Shown here: one piece after another, positions 49,482-58,569 of the stretch | Position numbering within the stretch: the stretch's first letter is position 1 | Layout: every line of letters starts with the position of its first letter | Assembly (NCBI GenBank): GCA_013306675.1 | Contig: JABLUY010000117.1 | Coordinates: 1 to 64,000 of the forward strand | DNA length: 64,000 bases | Reading direction: 5' to 3' | Source of the DNA: Thraustochytrium sp. TN22 | Taxonomy: Eukaryota > Sar > Bigyra > Thraustochytrida > Thraustochytriidae | Notes under the pieces: model-generated | Databases searched by the model: none | Told to the model about the DNA's origin: nothing | The model's input: only the letters and a program-made list of their open reading frames with translations | Translations under genes and position numbers: made by a program

Positions 49482-50832
49482 TCCTGCAGACACCCAAAAG
49501 TGAGCCCGGCGAAGCGCCCAACCCGCCCAACCCGCCTGAGCAGGCGACGGCGAAGCGGCCAATATGGACGCAGGCCGCCGCCGCGACGGCCCCGGCCAGC
49601 GGCTTTGTGACGCAGCTCGGGCATCGCTACCAGCGCAACAACAAGGACACCGGCCAGAAGAACCTCCGCTGCTTCCCCTCCTGCGACGAGACACGCGGCC
49701 ATGTCGAGCATGGCTTTTGCGGCTCTGTGGTTGAGATTTGGGTGAATGACCCTCTGCCGGACACCAACCTCCACGCCTGGGCCGTCTTCTCGCTCCAGGA
49801 AGAAGACCTGGAGGTCGACCTTGGCGGGCATGTGCTCCTCTCCGACGTCAGGGTCGCTAAAGAGCGCGCGCGTGGCCAGCCCAGCCTCCCGTGGATCCCT
49901 GGCGAGCGCACGGCCGCTGGCTTTCAGTTCAATCGCAGCCGTCAAGGCTGGCACTATGCATGGTCTTCTAGTGTTCACACGAGCACCTCCATGCACGTGC
50001 TCCGCGCCTACCTTTTTCGCGAGGTGCCCGACATCCCGGGCGCCCTCCAATGCGTCTCCATTGCCACATCTACGCCCTTTCAAATCTTCTGCAGCCGTCG
50101 GCGCCATCGGGCAATGGCACGCGTCGCTGCCGGCGCCAAGAAGACCAGCAGCGCAAGTAGCAGTTCGACCTCGGTATCTTCCTCCTCGAGCGCTGGGCCG
50201 CCGGCGCCGCCCGTCGTGGCTGCCAGCTCCAGCTCCAGTTCCTCGCTCGGTATGCTCCACCACAACCACCACAACCACAACGACGGCAGCGCGGAGGCGC
50301 GCCGCGACTCTACGCTCTCACTCTCCCAGTTCTCCACGTTTTCCTCTTCCTCTTCCTCCTCCTCACTGCCGCCCTCGCGGACCTCCTCGCCGAACATACC
50401 GGCCGGCCTTGACCCGGCCGCCGCGCTCTTCGCCAGCGCCTCGTCTTCTACTGGCGCCCACATATTCGCCAACCAGAGGCTTCCGCAGCAGCTTCCGCCG
50501 CCGCCGCCGCCGCCGCAGCTGCAGCACGCCACCTCGACACGCCGCGATAGCCTCCTCACCGACGGGGCGGCCATTGGCAGTCGCAACCTCAAGCGGAGCC
50601 GCTCTTCCATGCAGAGCGTCCATTCGGAGGGGTCTATCGGAAGCGCCTCTGACGCGGCCCCGCTGCTCCCAGCTCTGCCCTCGCGCAAGATGCCGCGCAG
50701 CGCCGACACTGCCGTCTGGTCGTCGTTGGCACCCTCGTTGCAGTCACTCTTTCAGCAACAGCAGGATGCAACAGCTCCTCCTCCGCTGCAAGGGTTCACC
50801 TCCGTGCAAGATCAGTTTCGCGCATTGCTGCA

Positions 50833-50887
<55 letters not shown>

Positions 50888-51163
50888 CTTCAGGAGCAGC
50901 AACACATTTTGCAGCAGCAGCAGCAACAGCAACAACAACAAATTCGGCAGCAACCACAGCAACAGCATCAGCGGTATCAGCACCATCATCAGCTCCTTCC
51001 ACAGCGCCAGGACTATCAGCCGCAGCCGCCGCACCAGCGGTTTCTGCAGCCTGGGAGTGCGCAAGTCGCCATGTACTCGTCGCGATCACAAACGGTGGAC
51101 GTTTGCAACCCGAACCACGGCATGTTCTTTGCCAGGACCATTTGCTCGCTGCAACCTTCGGCT

Positions 51164-51198
<35 letters not shown>

Positions 51199-51517
51199 GA
51201 TTCCACAGCGACAGCAGCAGACGCTTCCGGTCCCGCCGCCTATGCAGGTGCCCAGACTGTACTCGGGAAGCGCCGCGGCTTCACCAAATCAAGAGGAGCC
51301 GCTCTTCGATAGCAAGCAGGAGCTTGCGCTCCAACTCAACCAAATCGGCTCGCCGACGGTCGCGCCGGTGCCGCAGGACGTCTCGACAGCGCCATCGCCC
51401 GCCGACTCGTTGCTTCCGGACCTCGGCTCGTATCGCCTCTACATGGAGCCCTCGGGGGGCATCAAGTCAGGCAACGCTGGCAACTCCAAGACAGAGTCCA
51501 CTGAATATGAAAGATGA
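49376..51517 (+). CDS. Gln/Ser-rich protein with one ordered domain, function unknown
   Basis: A 713-residue protein. A polyQ run (residues about 22-36) and a Pro-rich linker precede an ordered block at about residues 75-225. That block begins GFVTQLGHRYQRNNKDTGQK, passes through HAWAVFSLQEEDLEVDLGGH, and ends CVSIATSTPFQIFCSRRRHR. Its alternation of short hydrophobic strands suggests a beta-sandwich, and the closing F.I.SRRR pattern is like that of some beta-sandwich transcription factors, but I do not recognise the family. The rest is Ser-, His-, Pro- and Gln-rich, with polyQ at 50829-50889, 50910-50943 and 51164-51198. A nuclear regulator is a guess from composition. The ATG at 49376 is the first in frame; a 5' exon before the acceptor-like site at 49320 is possible. 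Confidence 0.75.
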
Positions 51518-51597
51518 TGACATCATAGGAGCTTCGGCTCACCTTATTGGCAAGCGAACATGTTGAACAGATTCCAAGTAGAGGCTGTCAGGCTGTG

Positions 51598-53252
51598 ATG
51601 CCTTGGAGGCTTGACCCGACGCCCTTGCTCGAAGAGGAGGCTTCTGCTTCAAGGGCAATCGCCATCGCTGGTCCGATTCGTGACCCGGTGTCCGAATCCT
51701 TCGAGCCGCGTCGCAGGCGCCTCTCCGGGTCGCCGTGTGATAATCAAGGCCAGTGGCACTGGAATCTTGAGCTTCTTAAAAAAAAGGTAAGTCAGCCTGC
51801 ATTTGCCGCGCGGCCTTCAACTTGCAGTGCCACGCGGCGCCGTGGCCCCCCTGGCCCAGGGTCACGATGGACTCGGGGACTCCGCCAGTTGCGTGCACTG
51901 CTGGTGGCACGGCACGCCTGGTCGTTATGCAGCAGGCTGCAGGCCGGCTGCAGCAGAAAGCCCCAACCTGCTGCCGCCGCGAGGGCGCGAGGCACGAGGC
52001 GAGGCGCGGGGCGCGGGCGACGGGGCGCAATCTGCCCCGGGAGCCCGTCAGGGAGCCCATGTCAAGCTGGCCGAGGTTGCTCGCCGAGGACGAGGCGGAG
52101 AACGATGACTTCGCCGCCGAAGTCTTGGTCGTGGCGCAGCGGACGGGGCAGAGCGGCAGTGCGGAGCGCCGGGACGCCCTGGCCAGCCGACTACACCAGT
52201 GGACAGCCTGCGGCGCGGCTCGCGCGGCGGATGAGCACGCATGGAAGACTGGGCCAGCGGCGCCGGTTGCTCTGCACCATTTCTTGAGGCTCGGAGCGCT
52301 GGACCACAAGGTGGCGGCCATCTACGCGGCCGACCAGGTGAGCTGGCTCCAGGCTTGCGTGGGTGCCGTCATGAACGTGGCCGCCCCGCGCCGCGCCAGG
52401 CCCATCAACCTCGCGCGTACTCTGGCGGTCTATCTGGTGGTGGACGAGGCAACCTCTGACGCCGTGCGCGCGACGCTCGCACCAGCGCTCGACGGCCTGG
52501 CGTCGCGCTTCGGGCTTCGCGCCGCCGTCCTTGACCTTGCCGCGAGCGAGCCGGCCGCTTGGCGCGGCGCGCTGCGGCTCCAAGCGCCCGAGCTCGCGGC
52601 AAGCTCGCCAAGTACTGGCACCGCGGGCCCAAGGCGCGCCCTGGCCGGCCTGCGGCTCCGCGGACAGCGGCCCGAGTCTGCTGCACGCTTCCGCAAGGAG
52701 GGCGCCTGGCTCGTAGCACGTGGGGTCGTGGACGCCCGCTCTTTCCGCGACGACCGCAAGCTGGCCGTCGCCCCGCACGACTCGTTCGTCCTCGAGGTGG
52801 AGCTCGAGCTGCCGCACGCCTCGACGGTGTTTTGCCAGTGGCGCGCCGTGCTCGCGTCGCCAAACGACGCGATCCTCTGCGTCTTCGAGCACTCGGGTCG
52901 GCACGCACTCGTGATGGCGGGCGCCGACGAGGCAAGTTTTGCGGTATGGCTCCTGCGCCCGCCGCGCCAGCTTCAGGCGCTCGTCTCCGCGCAGATGCGC
53001 ACGCGCAAGGCCGCCTCCCTCGCGCCCCGGAAGCGGCGCAAGCTCGTCTCCAAACCAGAGGAAACCGACGCCCACTCGGTACCTGAGCTTCCGAGGCTCG
53101 ACGCGTCCTGGCTCGAGGCCGTGCGCCGCGCTCACCACGCCGTGGAGGATGTGGTCCGCGCGGAGCAGACCGACCCGTTGCCAGTGCCCGAGTACGCCGC
53201 GCTGCTGCGCCGCCACCGGCCAGCCCTGCCGGCCCTCCTGACACATACATAG
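51598..53252 (+). CDS. Unrecognised protein, probably spliced
   Basis: The main frame encodes about 397 residues from the ATG at 52059 (MSSWPRLLAEDEAENDDFAA), or more if extended. It is largely helical with a middle alpha/beta part (TLAVYLVVDEATSDAV, then FVLEVELELPHASTVFCQWR) and a basic KRRKLV stretch. I do not recognise it. An upstream exon is likely: the ATG at 51598 opens 63 codons ending NLELLKKK at AAAAAG|GTAAGT (51786/51787). The nearest in-phase acceptor, CAACTTGCAG at 51827, would give a 41-nt intron; later in-phase acceptors (for example the CTGCAG before 51955) would remove sequence that looks non-coding. Exon 2's start is therefore uncertain. It lies only 80 bp after the preceding gene and 300 bp before MED31. 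Confidence 0.6.
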
Positions 53253-53262
53253 AACAAGAAGA

Positions 53263-53320
<58 letters not shown>

Positions 53321-53555
53321 CACCAAGATGAAGAAGAAGAAGAAGAAGAAGAAGAAGAAAAGGAAAACGAAGTGTACTGCCTTTCCGGGCTGGGACCACC
53401 TGCGAGCTGACGCAGAATTTGAGCTCGTGCTCTCCGTGTTCGCCGTACCACCTCCATGTCGGCGCTGTGTTACGCGGCCCTGCTGCCGGCCCCCGAGTCA
53501 GGCTCGGCGAACGAGAGCAGACCCTTCAAACAACGACGCTTGGCGCGGGGCCGCC
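53253..53555. other. Spacer with GAC and AAG repeats, MED31 promoter
   Basis: 300 bp holding a pure GAC trinucleotide array (53263-53322) and an AAG array (53330-53364), then the MED31 upstream region. The frame stays open through the array, but translation from it is not accepted; MED31 has its own well-placed ATG. Confidence 0.6.
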
Positions 53556-54203
53556 ATGGCGGAGGACGCTACAGCGGCAGGGGCGGCGGCGGCGGCGGCG
53601 ACGGCGGCGGGCGCGCCCGCGCCCACGCCCACGCCAGACGGCGCTGCGGCCCCGGCGCCTACGGCGGGCCCGGCGGCGCCTGGGGGCGGGGAAACTGATG
53701 CCATGGCGGTGGACGACGGCAACGACGCCGCCGCCGAGGCCGAGGCCAGCAAGGGCGCTGGCGACGGCGGCGACGGTGGCGACGGTGGCGACGGTGGCGA
53801 TGGCGACCCGGAGGTGGACGAGAAGGAGCGGCTGCGCTTCGAGGTGGAGCTGGAGTTCGTCCAGTGCCTGGCCAACCCGAGCTACCTGAGCCACCTTGCA
53901 CAGACGCTTGTGCTGGAGGACGAGAACTTCTTGGCGTACCTGGAGTACCTTCGGTACTGGAAGGACCCAGACTACGCCAAGTTCGTCGTCTACCCACACT
54001 GTTTGTACATGCTGGACCTCTTGCAGGACAAGGCATTCCGTACGCGGCTCAAGGATCCTCAGGTCGCCGAGCTCATTCACTCACAGCAGTTCTTTCATTG
54101 GCAGTATCATCGGGCTGCTGCCTCCCAAGCGCCAGAGCCTAGCGTCTCGGCCGCAGAACCAGCAGCACCAGCAGCACCTGAGGCAATGGACACGAGTGCA
54201 TGA
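53556..54203 (+). CDS. MED31: Mediator subunit 31 (SOH1)
   Basis: A 215-residue protein. The conserved core is residues about 92-180: RFEVELEFVQCLANPSYLSH, LVLEDENFLAYLEYLRYWKD, YAKFVVYPHCLYMLDLLQ and QQFFHWQYHR, all diagnostic of MED31, a small helical subunit of the Mediator middle module that links RNA polymerase II to regulators. The N-terminal 90 residues are an Ala/Pro/Gly/Asp-rich extension not typical of the family, partly from GGC and GAC repeats; the C-terminus is Ala/Pro-rich. The ATG at 53556 has a GCC ATG GCG context. Confidence 0.95.
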   Translation: MAEDATAAGAAAAAATAAGAPAPTPTPDGAAAPAPTAGPAAPGGGETDAMAVDDGNDAAAEAEASKGAGDGGDGGDGGDGGDGDPEVDEKERLRFEVELEFVQCLANPSYLSHLAQTLVLEDENFLAYLEYLRYWKDPDYAKFVVYPHCLYMLDLLQDKAFRTRLKDPQVAELIHSQQFFHWQYHRAAASQAPEPSVSAAEPAAPAAPEAMDTSA

Positions 54204-54294
54204 TAAGGAATGATGATTGATTTTGACCAACAGAGCTGCTTCTGCGATGGGCGAGCATCACCATTTCGAGGCGAATGAAAACACTTCGATGAGA

Positions 54295-54825
54295 TCAAAT
54301 CGCTCGGCGATCGTGAAGAGGCTTGAGCGCGGTGAGGTAGCGGCGCGCGGCCTCCATGTCGTTGCTGAGGTTGGAGTGGGAGCTGCCGAGGTTGATCCGG
54401 CCATGGGAGTACTCGGGCTTGACAGTGCGCTCGAGCGCGCGATGCTAGACGGCAAAGGCCTCCCCCAGAGCGCTGGTTGTTGCTGAGAGTAGCACTGAGC
54501 CTAAATAAAACGAGGAAAGAAACCATCACCGATAGTCGCCAAGTGAAAGAGGACCCCAAGTCGAACCGCATCGTGGCGCTCTTCGGATGTGTGCCAGGCA
54601 CGCAATTCAAGCAAGTCAGATGCATCAGGTCAGCTTTGGCGACTTCCAGCTCTGCTCCGTCGGGGCGCTTCCGGGCCCGTGTCCGTTGCCCTCCAAAGAG
54701 AGCGACCTCAAGCGCAACTGCGCGCTGAATGCAAACCGTGCCATGATAAGACAAAGCTGCATCGCCTGCCTCACGAATCGAGAACTGATTGGGCTTGAAG
54801 AGCAAGTCGTAGAGCCCTGGAATTT
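54295..54825 (-). pseudogene. Possible spliced TPR-protein fragment
   Basis: Two stretches on the minus strand read like protein. The upstream one (from 54825) encodes IPGLYDLLFKPNQFSIREAG and AVALEVALFGGQ. The downstream one (54444-54295) encodes HRALERTVKPEYSHGRINLG then SHSNLSNDMEAARRYLTALK, a good tetratricopeptide repeat like those of PEX5 or kinesin light chain, ending in a stop. Each is preceded by an acceptor-like sequence (TTTATTTTAG at 54826; TTTGCCGTCTAG at 54445). No start exon is found before the Mpv17-like gene, so this is either the 3' part of a broken gene or a small multi-exon gene with unseen first exons. Confidence 0.3.
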
Positions 54826-54920
54826 CTAAAATAAAGAAGTGCTCGTATCAGATGTTCCGCTTTGACCACTTGCTCTACTTGCTCTAGAGAGCTACCAGGA
54901 GCTTCAGTGGCTCTTGGCTT

Positions 54921-54993
54921 CAAGAGCGAGCTTGAAGATGCCTCTCGCTTGCTGGTAAGTCAAGAGCGAGCTTGAAGATACCTCTCGCTGGCT
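54921..54993. repeat. 33-bp direct repeat
   Basis: CAAGAGCGAGCTTGAAGAT followed by CCTCTCGCT occurs at 54921-54953 and again at 54961-54993, with one or two differences, separated by GGTAAGT. Confidence 0.85.
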
Positions 54994-55146
54994 AGCTCGT
55001 CAGCCACGCGAGCCACCAGTGCTCGCCTAGGCCTAGCTTCAAACGTTTTGAAGCGACTTGGCCGAATCGTAATCCTCGCGACTTTTGGGGTATAACGATG
55101 TCGGAATAAAGAGTAAGACAGATGCAGGTTTTTTTGTTCATCAGAT

Positions 55147-55833
55147 CTATGAGGACACAGCGAGCGCGGGGGCCGGGAGGGCCTCAACGACGGATTGAGC
55201 GACGATTGGCTCGGAGACGATGGAGGAGGAAACGTTCACGGTGTTGTGGTGCGCGTTATCGTGGAGGAGGCTGTGGGACTGAAAGTCGAGGATACAGTTC
55301 CACATGAGGTTGCAGACACAGACGAAGAGAACGCGATGCGAGGCCGGGACGAGGGCAAAGTTGATGGCCTGGATCGGCACCCAAATGGAAATGAGCGAGG
55401 TCATGATGGGCTTGAACTGCTCCTGGTAGGTCGCCAGGCTCTCGCGAATGCTCTCGCCGCGCCAGGCGCCCGTGTACATGTAAAAGCAGGGCAGGTAGGA
55501 CAGCGGGCTGTGGATGAAGCCGTCCATGAGGCTGCACGCGATGCCGGACCGGAGCGGCGTCTTCAAGAGCGCCGCCGGCAGCACCCGCGGGTACATTTTG
55601 TACAGGTTGAGCTTGAAGAGCGAGTAGCCCGCCGCGAACGAGCCGAGTCCCCAGAAGCGCGCCTGGTCGCAAGCCTCCCACGACTTGCCCTCCACGACGA
55701 ACTGCGCCAAGCAGTCGCTCGCCAGGCCGAGCATGCCGCTCAGCACAAAGTTGGTCGTCAGTGGCCTCTCGCGCAGCATGCGCGACAGCAGGCCCGAGTC
55801 CACCGCCACACGGCGAGCCGCAGCGGCCGCCAT
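55147..55833 (-). CDS. Mpv17/PMP22 family membrane protein
   Basis: A 228-residue protein of the Mpv17/PXMP2/Sym1 family, four-helix proteins of the inner mitochondrial or peroxisomal membrane thought to form small-solute channels. Signature blocks: LRERPLTTNFVLSGMLGLAS, LAQFVVEGKSWEACDQARFWG, GIACSLMDGFIHSPLSYLPC, QEQFKPIMTSLISIWVPIQAI and NFALVPASHRVLFVCVCNLM then WNCILDF. The last two blocks (W.P.Q..NF..VP...R) define the family. The C-terminal tail (about 30 residues) is unusually Ser/Val-rich. The ATG at 55833 is followed by an Ala-rich start. Mitochondrial versus peroxisomal location cannot be decided here. Confidence 0.93.
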   Translation of the reverse strand: MAAAAARRVAVDSGLLSRMLRERPLTTNFVLSGMLGLASDCLAQFVVEGKSWEACDQARFWGLGSFAAGYSLFKLNLYKMYPRVLPAALLKTPLRSGIACSLMDGFIHSPLSYLPCFYMYTGAWRGESIRESLATYQEQFKPIMTSLISIWVPIQAINFALVPASHRVLFVCVCNLMWNCILDFQSHSLLHDNAHHNTVNVSSSIVSEPIVAQSVVEALPAPALAVSS

Positions 55834-58569
55834 TCTTGCCGCCTGTCTGTTTCCCGGCGCTACAGCCGGTCGCCGCGCCTTTTGTGTGCTAGGCTTCCGC
55901 GCGCTCCTCGCTGCGCTCCGACCGCCGCGCGCCCGCGGCGGTCCCTCTTTGCGTCGCGCGCAGCGCTGCCTGGGCCGCTACTCCGAGCTCCGCCTGGTCG
56001 CCGCCGGCCGCCCGCAGAGACGAGACTTCGCAGCGCAGCAAATGCAACCTGTGCGCCAAAGACCCCGGGACGCGAGCTCGCTGCAGGCTCCAAGCACTTG
56101 CGGCCGCTGCTCGATCGATCGAGGACTGCTGCTGCCGGCCGCCGGAGGACGACTCTGGCCGGCCGCTGCGGCCGCAGGCGCACGGCGGCCTGCGCCGGAG
56201 GAGTCGCGCCGCCGCAGCTTTTTCTCGCCAGCAGTCAGCCGCCGCGCGCGCAGGCAGCCTGGCTGGCACCGCGGCAAACCCGCTTCGCGCTCTGCTTTTT
56301 CCCGCTCGCGTGCGCGCGCAGAACCGCGCCCCGGGCGGCGCGGCGCGGCCCGCGCGCGACTTGCGCGCCGCGGCGCCCACTTGCGCGGCCGCGGCGCCCA
56401 CTTGCGCGCCGCGCGCGCAAGGGCCGCGCCCCACTTGCGCGCCGCTTTGCCGCCCGGAGTCGCCCTCGTGCGCGCGCCGCTGCGACTTCACGCGCCGCGC
56501 CCTGCTGCGCGCCCTCAGAGAACGGCCAGAACCCGAGTGGCGAGTGGCGCGCGAATCAGTGCGGGGCTGTGCGCGGCACGGCAGCGCCGCCGCCGCCGCC
56601 TGACTTCAAAGCCGCGCGGTCACGTGGTGGTGGGTGGGTGAGAGGAGGAGGAGGAGGAGCGCGGGGAGGACTCGGAGGAGGCGAGCGCGATCGCGCGGGC
56701 CGGCGGCCAACTTTTGCTTCGTTGCACCACTAGCTCGCTAGTTGGCTATGTCACGCCGTAATGCCGGAGGCCGAGCGAACGCGGCAGTCGCGGCGGACCG
56801 GGGCGGCCGGAGTTGAACGACGCGATGAGGATGAGCCCGGCCATGATGGCAGGCGAGCTTCGGCTGTGTCTGCCCGCGTGCGTCACTTCAAAGTTCTCGC
56901 GGCGCGAGGCCCACTGACTGAGCGGTTCCAGCGACGGTTGCCAAGGCCGGCGGCTGGCTTAGCGGGAAGCGGAGCCTTCTTCAAGCCTTGCTTCAAGTTG
57001 CAGCTTGCACTGTCCTAAGGTTAGTACACTCCTACTACGCCTCGCCCCAGTCCGAGCAGTGGTGGGTGGGCTTGGCGCTGGCTGCGAGCGCGTGGCGCTG
57101 CCAAACCTTCAGCTTGCTTCTTGCTGCTTGCCAGAGTGAAGGTGCGGGTCAGAACCTCGAAGTTCGTGCCGGGCCCGAGACTGCGCCGGTGCTAGGTTCA
57201 CACAACTTGGAAAAAGATGCGCCATCCTCACCGTCCTGCTAGAGTGCTAGTAGCCTGCGCAGGCGAGTGCGTCGTCGCGTCGACAACGACTGTGAATGAA
57301 CCCGGCCTCACCGTCTGGGCTCCGCCCAGGCCTACTACGGCCGCGCCCGCCCAGTGAGGGAGGGCCAAAACGCTCGCGGGTTGTCTGTCAACCGACGGCC
57401 ATCGGTCTCGCAATGCCATGGCACAGGCCGCCGCGCTGCAGTGCCTTAGGACCGGCGGCCCACCACAACACGCGGCCAGCGAGGCACGGCCAGCCACCAC
57501 TGCGCATGGCATCGCAACGTCCAGCGGGACGAGGCAGTAACCGTCCGCCGTGGCCGTGATCGCCATGATCAGCTCGACCAGCCACCCGCGGATGGGTCCG
57601 TAGAGTTCCGCAGCCACATTGTCCGGCCGGGTGCAATTTGGCGCGCGCTTCCCCTTTTTTTCCCACGCCTGCTTCGTGCAGCTAAATGAGAGCGGAGGCC
57701 GCGGAGCCTCCACCGAGGCTCCAAGAGCCTCCGTGCTGGAACCCGTTCCGGCTGGTCCCGTCAGGCGCGCGCTCCGAGCAGGTCGCTCGCTTTCTCACGC
57801 CTTGTCAGTGAACGGTGAACCGCGTGGCGCTGAAGTTGACGGGGAAGCCTCTCGGTAACTGGTACTATCTATCTATGGATGGCTGGCGGGCTGGGCCCGG
57901 CTGGCTGCAATGCGGCAGACGGCCTGGCGGGTGGCGACGAGCGGGTGGCGGCCGGGTGTCGAAGCGGCGCTGTCGGCCGGCCGGGACGGCGCCCCTCCTC
58001 GGCCCGGTTTGAAGAGACACCAGCCTCCGAGCGGGATGCCAATGCAAAACCAGAGACGATTCTGCATCGATCTGCATTGATGGCGAAGCGCGTGCCGAGC
58101 GAGCCTGCTAGCTAAGTATAGACCTTGCTTGCTTGCTGATGGGCTGGCTTGCTTGCTGGCTTGCTGACTGGCTGACTTGCTTGATGGCTTGCTTGATTGC
58201 TCCGTTGCCCTTTGAAAAGAACGGGCCGCCAGGGGCCGCTTGCCGCCGCTGGCTGCGCTACTACTAGTCGGGGTTGGGGTCGGTCGGGCCGCTTCCCGGC
58301 CTTGCGGCGCCAGCCGGCGCCTAGCTGACGCACAGTTCTATAATCTGGCCAAGGAGAGGCGCGCGCAGTGTATGGCGACAATTCGGAACCTTGCGCAGAT
58401 GGCGCGCGCTCAACAATCAAGCCGCCACCGGCCGGGCAGGTAACTTCGCATTCACAGCCTGCGCAGGCAGGGCCTTCCTACTGGTCGTTCTATCATCACA
58501 AAGGCTTCTGGAGGCCTGGTCTCTCGCCGCCTCACCAGCCTCGGCCACGGACCCCTCACGATGATGATC
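55834..58569. other. Gene-poor 2.7-kb region
   Basis: The first 900 bp are extremely GC-rich (GCGC-, CTTGCGCGCCG-type repeats near 56345-56440) and probably include the Mpv17-gene promoter. The remainder has moderate composition, with CTTGCTTGCTGG-type tetramer runs at 58125-58200. No reading frame resembles a protein family, and I see no tRNA-like B box. Confidence 0.45.

Larger units (their letters stand above)
54204..55146. other. Intergenic region with a TPR-like remnant
   Basis: 940 bp, much less GC-rich than elsewhere. It contains the possible TPR gene remnant (54295-54825, minus), a 33-bp direct repeat (54921-54953 and 54961-54993), and the 3' flanks of MED31 and the Mpv17-like gene. 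AATAAA-type signals occur near 54505 and 54830 on the plus strand. Confidence 0.45.
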
